Assembly: GCF_040954835.1 (NCBI RefSeq)
Contig: NC_090706.1
Location: 32,187,148-32,251,147, forward strand
DNA from: Lepisosteus oculatus
Taxonomy: Eukaryota > Chordata > Actinopteri > Semionotiformes > Lepisosteidae
Length of the DNA: 64,000 bases
Reading direction: 5' to 3'
The notes beneath the pieces are model-generated. The model was not told the origin of the DNA, did no database searches, and was given only the letters and a program-made list of their open reading frames with translations. Of the stretch, positions 1 through 10,891 are shown piece by piece; the first letter of the stretch is position 1, and the number at the start of each line of letters is the position of its first letter. The translations under genes and the position numbers were made by a program.

Positions 1-689
1 ACAGGACAAAAAGGTGTAACTTGATTGCCAATTTGAGGCAAAATATGCCGAATTCTTTTGAGAAATGTGCAGTACAGTATTTTCTACATGTTGCAAGGAG
101 AAATGTAGGAAAAATGCAAGGTTCAGACCCACTACAGTATTTACCAAAATGTTTAGATCAATATTCACATATATTCATTCTTAACTCAGTTTCAGTTCAG
201 TTATCCTTGATCTTCATTTGTTCAGGTTGCAAAACCTCTCTTCAATAAAAGACTGATCACTTAATCATATCTTCAAGGATTTACAGTAGAGTGGCAATTT
301 TCATATAAAGCCACAGATGACAAAAAAAAAATCCAGAATTCAACGGAGAGATTAGATCTCACACCATCCCGATTTAATGCAAACCTCTCATTTTGAAGTT
401 ACCATGCTGTTATAACCTTCTAGAGGTGACCTTATTTCAAAGGAGGTTAAAAAACATGTACTGTATGGCAGCTACTTCGACACACAGGAAGCAGCTCAAA
501 GGCAGAGAGAAGCTTTCAGCAAACAGTTTACTCACATAACCTCACAACATTTGAAATTAAAATCTCAGGCACACTGAAAATAAGTGTTTCACTGTATGAA
601 AAGGTTACGATTTCCTAAGGCTTTTGGTATTACACAGGTCTGTAATGATTAGGAAAATCATGGTGAGAATTTAGCCATCAAAGCCTTAC
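1..689. other. Left-edge stretch, no exon resolved
   Basis: This stretch lies downstream of the V-set exon of the minus-strand gene at 690-2011, so it should be intron or contain its next exon (stalk or membrane segment). I looked for a minus-strand exon with a phase-1 acceptor and a hydrophobic stretch and could not define one. Nothing else was recognised. Confidence 0.4.
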
Positions 690-2011
690 CATTGGTAACT
701 TTGAGATGTACTGTGTGTGTTGTTTCTATTTGATGTAGATTATACACCACACACTGGTACAACCCCTCATCTTGGTGATGGATATCTTTGATGATAATGG
801 AGAAGTGAGGTTGCTTAATTTTCCTGGACTGAAAACTTATCCTCTTTGCGTCTTGTTTTACGATCAGCTTTTCTGTGGCTGTGTAGGTGATGAGCAGCTG
901 GTTACACGTTGTATCGGAGCATCTGTACCATGAAACTCCAGCATCAGGGTTTGCATTCCAAAACCTGGTCCCTACTTCACAAGGGAGCTGAACTGTAGAT
1001 CCAGCTGTGCAACTGATTTCAACTACATCTGTTGAAAAAAATAAGGAGCAAGGATAACACAGATGTTAAAAATAAAAATCTAAACTATTTTCCATGAAAC
1101 TGAAGGTTTTTGTCCATACTGCATTTGACGCTATTCCTGAAAGCTGGCTGAAGATACCAGGTAAATTATATGATTTCATTAGTTTATTAAGTAGTATTTA
1201 TTTATTATTGACACATAAGGTTTAGTGGGTGCTTGGAGTCAGCAGAGAGCTAATTTAAAATCTATTTCTGTTTTCCTTACAATGACACAATACCGTACTT
1301 GAACTGTCAGTGATGATTACAGTGCAATTTCAGATCCATGAAGCACATTAAAAGCTTATTTTTCATAATAAAAATATAATTAAGGAAAAATAATGATTTT
1401 TGAGTCATTTGTGCTTTCAATTAATTTTGTATAGGATGTGGGGACAAACATTTTCCTAATTTGTTATACTGTAGATCTACTGCATATTTTGTTAATGTAT
1501 TCGGAGTAGAAAATGCTTTTAAAATGCCATAAAACAATTTGTAAAATTAATTTAGGGAATGTGTTCTTTACTTTTGCTTTACTGTAATTTTAGATGTGTT
1601 TAATGTTTAAATGACCTTAAGTAAAGAAGAAACGTCACTAATATACAGTAGTATCTGTTGGATTTAATTATCAGGAAAAGTAGATATAAATAAATTAGCA
1701 TATGAAGCAATTCTTTATAAACATGATGTGAACTAAACAACATTGTGAATCTGACAAATGCTTATATTGTAAAATATATGAAGTGCAATAAAGCAAGCAA
1801 AATTAAATTGAAAAATACTTAACACCTGTAGATATTTCACATATTGTACATAAATTATTCAGAGAAGGGATAAAATCCAGATATGTTAAAATACTTTTTT
1901 TTTACATTTTAAAATTACTTTGTATGATTATCTGTTCTTACCTGAGACATGCTGACAGACTGTCTGGTGATGAACTAATATTAAAAAACACAAAATCACT
2001 TGGTAGATCAT
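690..2011 (-). CDS. Single V-set immunoglobulin-domain protein, 5' two exons only (partial)
   Basis: Two exons are visible on the minus strand. Exon 1 (2011-1942) encodes a 23-residue start, MIYQVILCFLILVHHQTV..., a good signal peptide, and ends in phase 1 at a GTAAG donor. Exon 2 (1028-690) has a CAG acceptor and a GTAAGG donor, is also phase 1 at both ends, and encodes about 113 residues of a V-type Ig domain: first cysteine in QLPCEV, the core tryptophan in VSWYRC, and the second cysteine in DEGLYQC. A symmetrical phase-1 exon is the usual architecture for Ig domains of cell-surface receptors. Two extra cysteines (RCSDTTC) lie just after the tryptophan and could form a second disulfide. 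Later exons lie off the left edge or were not resolved. I do not recognise the ortholog; a leukocyte surface receptor or co-receptor is plausible from the fold only. Confidence 0.7.
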
Positions 2012-2498
2012 GATGGAAATGTTGAGGTGTTGACGGAAATCACTAAAAATGTATACAAAAAGAACATAAACAGATCCCTGTAAATGGTGTTCACTTATGC
2101 TTATTATTTTTCAGTCCAGAGACATAAAGATAAATATAAAATACATTCCCTAAACAGATATATAAAATGTTGTCTGGGTGTCTCTTATGAAAGTAGTATT
2201 AATCACTCATAACTTGTTGAAGGTCAAATGGAAAGTGTTCACATCAGTAATGACGTCTGAGATGTACAAGCACTGAGTGTAAGTACTGGATGTATTTTCA
2301 GTGGTTTGCATGACCACAGCTATAGCACCTGGGTCACTCATTGATTTTTTTTCTCATATACACAAACTTTGAACAACCAATCCCGTGGTTCTAAAGTATA
2401 GCCGGAAACTCTTCCCCGGAATCAAAACAACCGGTCAGGGTTTACAGCTCATGGATCCCGGATATATCGGGTGAAGCGGTGATTTGGCAGGAAGTGCA
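2012..2498. promoter_or_regulatory. Shared upstream region between the Ig-domain gene and SRA1
   Basis: About 490 bp separates the start codons of two divergent genes, so this interval holds both 5' UTRs and probably both promoters. Near SRA1 there are several GGAA cores (CCGGAAAC near 2402, CCCGGAAT near 2416, AGGAAGTG near 2490), compatible with ETS-type sites of housekeeping promoters. No TATA box is obvious next to SRA1. Bidirectional use is inferred from geometry only. Confidence 0.45.
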
Positions 2499-5321
2499 AT
2501 GGCAGAGTTCTACGTTAAACCAGGTAAAATCAAAATACATTGAACTGAGTTTTAATTTAAGTGGGTCGGAATGTATAACAGGACGTTAGTGTAAAGTTAA
2601 TAAAAGATCACGATTCGTGTTTTACTTTTACTTTCAGTGTTGCTGAAGTTTTTCCGTGTGATTTTATTAATGACTATTGCAATTGGAGGTTTTGTTTTTA
2701 TTAAATGGGAAGATAAAGGTGTTATAAATGTTTTTGTTATGCATTTGTCAAGTGTGAGTGAGAAGGTTTCAGCACTGCAGTCTAGCTTCACTGTTTGGAT
2801 TCCTTTTTAAAGAGTTTGATTTTAGTGTTTCTTTTGAATATATGTGACAGTTTCAGAGACGAAACTTTAAAAAAAATACATTGTAGTCAGTTTTGGATCG
2901 GGGTTACTTGCAGGTAGGGTTACAAGCTTCTTCTGCTTTAATTTTGAAGTCAGGGTCCAGAACGTTTTACAAAGAGTAGAGTACAGAGGCGTTTTGCGGA
3001 CTGAATACTTGTGTCGATTTCTTGCGTTTCAAACTTAAACGGTCTTAATTTAATGAGCCATTTCAGTTTTGCAAGGGAATATTTAAATATCTTAGTTTCA
3101 GTTACATTCTTTGGTTTGCAGGTAACCAGGAGAGGGGCTGGAATGACCCTCCACAGTTTTCCTATGGCTTACAGACACAGGCAGTGGGGAGCAAACGGAA
3201 TCTCTTAAATAAAAGAGTACCTCCACCTCAGCTTGACGCGTCACAGGGTGAGTATGGTGAAGCCTAGACCTTCATTCGAATGTGCTCACATCAGTCTGTA
3301 AAATTGGAAAAGTCTTTTTTTTGTGCCATTATGTTGTTAATTAAAGGTTTTAGTAGTTTGGTACATCAACGTAGCAGGTGAGAGATTGCCATCTGGCCCA
3401 TCTTGCCTGTGTGGTTTGCTAGTACCTTGATGCTAAATCCTCTGATCCATTTCTTAAGGAATTTCATGGAGGTAGGGAACTAGTTGCATTCTTCCAAAAT
3501 ACTCTGTGTAATTATCCTCTCCTGGATATTTGTCTTCAACACTCCTGAGCTGAATTTAAACTTGTGTTGCAGAGTCCTTGTATTATTATGATAATAAGTT
3601 CCTAATATCATGTACAGGTGGTGTTTGGTATTTCCTCACACTATATAGTTTAAGAAATTGAGGAGTCAGAATAAATTCATAGCTCTTTCCCTTGCATTGG
3701 TTGTTCTAGTTCTCACTCATCTGATACCTAACACCTTAAACTTGTCTATGTAAAGTTTCTCTTGTATGGTGTCTGCTCAGTGATGAATTTTGTTTTGAGT
3801 TGGAGTATTTGCAACTTAAATAAAAATCCAAATTTGATCACCTGGATGAAGAAATAAAAATAAAACCATGAATGACAGCCTGCCAACAGAATAATTGAAA
3901 CGACCTCTTTCCTGTTTTCCTGGCATTTTCGTAGCTTCTGTTCCTAGTGGAGCTCCGCCCCCAGTTGTGCCTTCTGCTCCTCCCTTGAACCCATTGGCTC
4001 CTCCCCCCTGTGGAGTGGCAACACGTCCTCTGCAATGTCCTGCAGTGAGTCGCGCTGGACCTTCTGACCCTGCAGCTGGAGAAAACGAACCTGATGTTGA
4101 CGATGTCATGGCACAGCTCAGCTGGGCTCTGTCAGCCTGCAAACACACAGTCAAGGTCAGACGACGGCTTTCTGAATGCTATGTGGAAAACATTTTGCCC
4201 TGTTTCAGTATAAATATACCCAATACAAAGTATTGCGTGGTTGCATGTGAAATTTTAAAAAACAAATATAAATGCCATGGTCAATGTGGTGATGGAGTCT
4301 GCTAGCAGAATCTGTATATTACTCTGTACCCATATAGTGGTAGGAGCTGTGAACTCCTGCTGAATTCACATGCTAAACTCTAACCTTCACGCTTGGTTTA
4401 GCACAGATGCTTCTCCCTCCCTGTACTGCACTTCCATCTGCTGTACTAAACTCCCTGAAGGGGAATGTTTATACTAAACTCTTGATAAGGAAGGAATGTT
4501 TTAAGTGCTTTCTGAGTCCTGGAGTTTCTTGAGAAAGCTACCTCAAAGACAGGAGGGGGAGGGTGTGGAGAAAAGTATATATAAGCTGTGTAGAGCCATA
4601 TCCCTTCTGAGCAATACAACAATAAGCCTGAAATGTGTTGCTCCTTGTATGCATACAATAAAACTTGGCTTGACAAATAGACATATTCTGCATTTCTATA
4701 GAAAATATCACATTAATATGTTAATAACATTACATGTTATTTTGTGAAGTGAGTCTTGATTGGATTGATCAGAGCCTGAGACACTCTCTCTGTTTGCAGA
4801 AGCAAGTTTGTGATGATGTCGGTAGGCGGTTGAAACTTTTTGAGGAGATGTGGAGAAACGGAAAGCTGTCCCTTTCTGTAAAGAGAAGAATGAACCTTCT
4901 TATTCAAGGTATGAGGGCTGTAACACAGAAATGTGTTCACACCTGTTGACGTGCATTTCTAAGTCTTCCATCTCTTCATCCACTTTTCATTTATACGTCG
5001 GCAACATGTAGAATTTAATTTTCATCTTTCGCCTTGATGTGCGATTGTATTTTTTTTATACTTGGCAGTGAAACATTTACACCTAATCCTGTCCATGGTG
5101 GCACTTGTTGTTTTACAGAAATGAAGAGACAGAACTGGGACCTTGCTGATGAGATGCACCGCTCTTTGATGGTGGATCATGTTAATGAAGTCAGTCAGTG
5201 GATGGTAGGAGTCAAGCGGCTCATTGCAGAGATGAGGAATCTGCCCCTTGAGGCTCTCAACAACAAGTCACAAGAACAGAGCTCAGAAGAGCAAACAAAC
5301 GTCAAAACTTCATTGGACTGA
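2499..5321 (+). CDS. SRA1: Steroid receptor RNA activator 1 protein (SRAP), complete
   Basis: Five exons: 2499-2523, 3122-3247, 3935-4155, 4800-4908 and 5119-5321 (TGA 5319-5321); phases 1,1,0,1 join cleanly to 227 aa (human protein about 236). The start [10 protein letters not shown] and the following [17 protein letters not shown] match the strongly conserved N-terminus of vertebrate SRA1. A proline-rich, poorly conserved linker (about residues 52-95) follows, then the helical SRA1/Sec31-like C-terminal domain (KQVCDD, then [20 protein letters not shown]). An in-frame TGA at 2472-2474 rules out the N-terminal extension of one human form. SRA1 is known both as an RNA coactivator of nuclear receptors and as a protein that modulates transcription. 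Exon 4 has a tandem acceptor (CAGAAG), giving KKQVCDD or KQVCDD. AATAAA at about 5326-5331 follows the stop very closely, so the real poly(A) site may be further on. Confidence 0.95.
3375..3780. repeat. Probable old interspersed repeat in SRA1 intron 2
   Basis: The opening (CATCTGGCCCATCTTGCCTG) and later phrases such as TCCTGAGCTGAATTTAAACTTGTG resemble a dispersed repeat I know from fish genomes, whose opposite-strand head (AAGAACATAAGAA...) also appears near 32449. The copy is heavily diverged; borders are approximate and the class is unknown. Confidence 0.35.
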
Positions 5322-7910
5322 GAAAAATAAAACAAATGTACTTGAATGGAGGAAGTTTTTTCACTTGAAAAAGTATGGGTTCTACTTTTTTGGGGGTTAG
5401 AAATTGAATCTTGAAAGCTCCTTGAAAAACTTGAAGCTGCTGTTTTTTTCCATTTCAGTCTGGTTTTGCAGGTTGCACATCATTCCAAATGCTATCAGAT
5501 ACTGTAAAATATCTTTGTTCATGAGGAAATGTGATCTATTTCTCTTTGCTGTGTGGTTCCTCACATCATTATCTGCCATCTCTTGTAGCATGTAGCCATT
5601 TTATGAGGATAAAAATATTATTTCACTTTCACATTTTAGGAAAACAAGTGAGCTTATCTTCCTTATTTTGAGTTTATACCAGTTTTTAACTAAAATTTTG
5701 CAACCTATGTGTAACGGGCAAGATCTGAAACATTTCCGTTGTTTAGACCACTGACTCTCCTGGTCATGGAGGGCATCCATGTCTTCTGGCTTTGTTTCCT
5801 CCTGGACTGTTAACGACTTTGTATGACCTGATAGTTTACTTTATCTACTTGTCTTACTACTGTTTACAGTCTTTCCTTGTTGAGAATTCTAAGTGACCTG
5901 TAATATGTGGTAGACTGTCATCCTTCAGGACCAGGAGTGAATATTACTTCTCTAGTCCCTTCTCTGTCCACTTGGAGATAATGTAAATGAATATTTTGTA
6001 GGCATTTAGCATAGCAGTACAGTGAAGTACATGGATTGTCATCTTGCTTGCCTCAGTATCCATTTGTTATAAAGAGGGTTGCCATTTAAGTTTTTATTTT
6101 GTCTAAGCTCTGGTATAGACAGTCGATTCCCAACACAAACTGGTCATCATGTCTGCTTATTTCCAGTTTTGTATCTGGTGTATCATGTCATGAAATAAGC
6201 AATCCTCATTATATTGTGTATTTGTGTCTTACAGTATTATGTTGTATCATAACTGCTCACTGAAATATTTGAGAAATATCCTTTTTTAAGGGCTTCCCCA
6301 TGGTTGTTTACATTTTTTGTTCAAAATTAGGCATAATTTCAATCAAATGATCAACATGCATACAAAAAAATGTAGAATAACGTTGTGTACATGCCTGATG
6401 CTAGATTTATGTATTGAGGAAATGGTTCTGAAATATTCTGTGCTGGATGAATACTTGCATTAAGCTGCTTTATCAAATTATAAGAAGGAAAACATTTAAT
6501 AAATCATTAATCAATACATCATCAAAATACAAACCTCTAACATAACTCTTTCTATTGCTCAAATGCTTTATAGAGCTTTTATAAGAGATGCCCAATATTT
6601 CTTAATGGTTAATTAAGAAATATCAGTACATTAAATGATCAGTTGAAGTAATCCTGATTTGTTTTTCATTCCCATTAACATTTGATATAATCCAGACCAT
6701 TGTCAAATTCAGTATGAGCCTGTTCATGTTTCTAATATTTTTAATGTGTATGTAGATGCATTATTTTAGTTCTTTTAAAGATGCTACAGGTTCAGTTTCA
6801 AGGAAAGAACTATTTTTTTATGTTGTTATATGATTGAAAACACACTATTACCATAGTTTTGGTTGTAATTCCAGAACCCGTAGTAATGTTATTAAAAATA
6901 ATGCTCCAAAGCTAACGAAATGTATGCAACAATGTAAAAAATACTTTCAATTTCTTAAGTCACTGCTCACATGTCGTTTTATCTTAATTTCTACATCTTT
7001 GGGACCCTTTTTGTTGCAATGGAAATGGGTTTTATTGTTTTACTTTTACCATTACAAAAACGATTGCACTTTATTCCAAGTATTAAAATCTATTTCTTAA
7101 AATACTTGCTGACACATTTTTTTCCCTTAGAATTGTTTTCTCTTACTGGAAAGTTAGCGTTAAGGTCAAATATTGAAAACCAGTGCTTGACATTCTCTGT
7201 TATTTTAATCTTCAACTTAAGGTGATGTATCTTGTAGAATTCAGTATTTTAATCACAAAATGTTGACTCCCTTAAGTATATTATCAATTAATTAGTTGGG
7301 AAAAGTTTATTGTTTCTAGTAGTTAAATAACGAAAGAATATTACTATTATATACATTTATCTTCTACTATTATAGGACAGTTTTTGCTCGTGTATAATTT
7401 TAGATATGAGGTTCATTTTGTTCACTTAAGAGTTACAATGTCTTCTGTGTAGAATTCTGCATAAATGACTAAGATAGAAGTCTCTATCATCGCACATCAA
7501 GTAACAAAAACAGGATGGATGTAGAGATTTCAGATGGGATGCACGAACAGAGAAAAGGAGACATAAATGAGAGGAGATAAAGAAATTCGGTATCGAAAGT
7601 AGTTTATGGTAATAGGAACGTTATAATGTACTGTTTGAGCAAATATGCTATCGATCCCATTCGTGTGTGGTCGTTCTTCCCCAGATAACGGAAGGTTAAA
7701 CACATAGGTACTATGAAAAAGAGTTTGTTAGAAAATCCTATGTATACTAAGTATAAAAACAATGATAGATTCAAACACACCGACTTAATAATGTACAAGA
7801 TGTCTCTTTAAGAGAATGGTTGCTGGCGACTTCGGCCCAGGCTATGATTTTTCACGTGTCTAAAATGTCTCTTCTGATTTGCTTGCTGACATTTATCCAG
7901 CTACTGGATT
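5322..7910. other. SRA1 3' flank and intergenic DNA
   Basis: AT-rich sequence with no exon I can support; the small open frames have no family signature or splice context. Candidate poly(A) signals occur at about 5326 and in AATAAATCATTAATC near 6500. Some of this is probably SRA1 3' UTR. The rest looks like ordinary unique intergenic DNA up to the HMGXB3 promoter. Confidence 0.5.
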
Positions 7911-7945
7911 GGTTCGTTGTTTAGGCAACAGCGGCGCCATCTTGA
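7905..7945 (+). promoter_or_regulatory. Probable HMGXB3 core promoter with YY1- and RFX-like motifs
   Basis: GCGGCGCCATCTTGAATG holds the YY1-type core GCCATCTTG, often found at or just after the start site of TATA-less housekeeping genes. Just upstream, GTTGTTTAGGCAAC is a near-palindrome resembling the RFX X-box. A probable first exon ending at a GTAAGA donor (8002) follows at once. The promoter call rests on these motifs and position; no transcript evidence is available. Confidence 0.5.
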
Positions 7946-8001
7946 ATGAGGATGATGGGAAGCAAAGACGTCTGCAACAGGCCGTCCTATGGATTCAGGA
8001 G
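7930..8001 (+). other. HMGXB3: Probable non-coding first exon of HMGXB3
   Basis: The segment after the YY1-like motif ends in GGATTCAGGAG before a consensus GTAAGA donor. The next coherent exon on this strand is the first coding exon of HMGXB3 (acceptor at 10881-10882), so this is best read as 5' UTR. It contains an ATG at 7946 opening a short upstream reading frame, described in the findings. Confidence 0.5.
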
Positions 8002-10882
8002 GTAAGATCTAACGCATTAAACAAACTGTTTCCAGTGACTGAGGATATATAATGAGGTGGACGAGTTTAGGGATGAAAAGCGAACATTTTACAGGGTGTT
8101 TAGAGTGTTTGTGTGCTGCAGGATGCAAGGTTGCAATAAGACTTCAGCTCATTGGATACTTGTCGGTGCCCGAAGTCAGTATGGAGACACACGAATAACC
8201 CAGATTTTTAATTGGGAGGGAGTAGCTGAGGGAGAACTACTTTCCGGTGCTGAAAGGGGAATGTTTCCACTGAAACGAAACAAAATTACAATCAAATCGT
8301 TCACTTCAGTTGTTAGTTATATTATGCACTAAAACATGCCGAGTAAAGGAGAGGATCATATTGCAACCATAGTTTTAACTTTTAGTATGCAGGTCCCGTG
8401 TTGGAAATGTGGTCCACATCCTATTGATTTTGATAAAAAAGCCCCCTGGTGTATCTGCGTTACTGTTATCTTGACAGCTGTAATTATTCTAGTGTTATTT
8501 CTTTACTTTTGTTTCCACGTGCTTTGTCTCTAACCTACATAGCTCATTACTACAACAATGCTGAAACAAATGAAACCAAGCTTCTTGATATTTTTAGCCT
8601 CATTGTCTCAGAAAGCAAATCTTTTCACTACAAAAAAATCGCTACGTATTTACAATACGAATTAATGTGCCTAACTGCAGTAGTAAGTTCCTATAAAATA
8701 ATGTCATTATGTAATTATCGTCTGTCAAAAGAAATACAGGTGTGATTTACCATCTTCAGTATATTTACGATTTATTGTCTTATTTTTTAACCCTATGCAG
8801 TCGTCGTGGAATAAAATACATTCCTTTAACATTTTTGGTGTTATGACGAGCCTTTCAATTCTGGAATAGCGTTCTGCTTTTTATGATTTTCTACCTGTAC
8901 AGGTTTGCACCACACGATCGCTGTGGCTTTTATAACGCATGCGATGTCGGTTTTTCGCGTGCAGGTGCTGCTTTGAATGTGTTTACTTTCATTTTGACAG
9001 GTACAGTACATGTCCAGATGTGACTACAGTGTGAATCGTTTTGATTTTCTTTTGCTGCTATAATATATATTTTTCACTGCTGACTGATCCTCAGAGCCTA
9101 GATCTTAATACTGTTCCCTATCATACAGTATGTACTTAAACACAGGTGAAGTTTCTCATCTTTGGAAGTATTTTTCCTGTGTTGTAGTCATGTATTCATC
9201 ACCGTACACTATCTGGCCTTTGAAGTGCTTTATGTGAAGCATTTCCCACTGGAAGTGCATGTGTACTGTCTTATAGTGGTAGTCACAAAGTGCCTCCAGG
9301 AATTCACAAAGGCATGCCTCTATTCCAATTTCAATAAATGATTATTTCCATTAAAATGAAACAAAATAATGACTTTCAATTGCAAGTCAGATTTTTTTTT
9401 TCATATTTGCCATATAATATTCTGTGCTTGTTATGCAATAAAGTGCAGTTTTTGATACTGTCATTCACAGCTTCCTCCTGGAGTACAGAGGACACTAACT
9501 AGTTTCGTGAGGAAACTTCCTCTGACTCCTGTATGGATATCAGGAGCCAATTCATGAATCCTGTCTATTTTAAGTCTGATGCTGCCCCACGTACAGATGG
9601 TGTTTCATGGAGTTTTGTGACAAGACCTAGATTTATTTGCAGTTCAAATGCTCTACCAGTACTGCAGTTTAAACACTTTGCATTAAGTAAAGTTACATAC
9701 AGTAAGTACCCAACTTAAATAAGTCTGTGACAAGATACATAGGCTCTCAATGTCAGCTCTACAAAGTTGTGTTTGCCGACTGAAATAAAGCCCTTGACCG
9801 GTGATACCTTGGTCTTTCTTTGGATCCTCTGTTGTCATTTGAAATGCATGGTGAAAATATCAAAAGGGTACTTTACTTATACTTGCATTAAATTGCTAGG
9901 TTTCCACTGTTGTTCTGTGTCTGTGACTAATGCATGCCTTTATGTTTTATTTTATAACTTTTCTGATGTCTGTTTTGCTTGTCTTGGGCTGGACTGCTGT
10001 AATACATCAATTTCCCTACGGGATTAATAAAGTATTATCTATCTATCTATTTGAGTAAGTTTAGACTGCCTTTGGAATTCTTTCTTTTGTTTTCTTTCAT
10101 ACTTGTTCTTTATATTGGCTGACATTTGATGATGTGCATTTGTAAGTATGGGATGCATTGCCATTCCAGGTGGGGGTGGAAGGGATAGGGATTGAGATCT
10201 TGGATTTTTCCATTTGGCGTTTGGCTGTTCTGACTGTATACTGTTTCATGATATGGCATTAAACTATAAACAAAATGTTAAAAATCATATTAGACTATGT
10301 CAATGCCTTACTTACTAGGGTTACTTCCAAGGAACCTGGAAGCTTCAGTATGGTCTGAATTCTATTGGCTTGTGTGCTAACTAACACTGGGCATCAGCAC
10401 ATGATCCTCCTCCTTTGTATATTACTTTGGCTCCCTGTGGGGGAAAAAAAGAGTGGACGTGAAAGTTCATTTGCCTGTGAATAAACAACTGAGGTATCTA
10501 TCTCCAGATTATTAACCTATTGCATGGGTATAGCCTATTAATATGACATTCACAACTTATTACACTACTGAAGACCAGACCCCTCACTCTTTTGTTTGTA
10601 CAGCACTACATCTGCACATATGTGCCAATCAATTAGAGAATTATAGTCTCTTCTTGTTGAAATTTATAAAACTGACTTAAACACCTTTCCTTTCAAAATG
10701 GCTTTTATTGTAGAATCTTGTATTTTGTTCTTGGTTTAACTGGGTCAATTCAATGTGTTTTTTTTTCTCTTTTGTTTTACTTTGGTTGTGTCTTGCGTTA
10801 GTGCTGTTGTATTTTGAGTTTCTTACGATTGCTTCGATGCAAAATGTTATTATTATTTACTGTTGCACGTTTATCATTGTAG
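8002..10882 (+). other. HMGXB3 first intron
   Basis: A 2.9-kb AT-rich intron. Short open frames such as 8336-8533 and 9767-10027 have no recognisable content. The last of these overlaps the L2-type retroelement tail at about 9960-10053. No other gene was seen. Confidence 0.45.
9960..10053 (+). mobile_element. L2-type LINE 3' end fragment
   Basis: The phrase CAATTTCCCTACGGGATTAA, then TAAAGTATTATCTATCTATC, is the typical 3' terminus of L2-like non-LTR retrotransposons in fish, which end in short tandem units instead of a long poly(A). The copy is 5' truncated; the left border is not sharp. Confidence 0.6.
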
Positions 10883-10891
10883 CCTGCAGTA

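Noticed and set aside
3816-4305. Overlapping open frames on both strands (112 and 136 aa)
   Set aside because: Only plus-strand 3935-4155 is coding (SRA1 exon 3); the minus-strand frames are shadows of its proline-rich sequence, and the plus frame beyond 4155 reads into the intron.
8057-8745. Series of plus-strand open frames (65-98 aa)
   Set aside because: They lie in HMGXB3 intron 1, have no domain or splice support, and composition is that of AT-rich intron.
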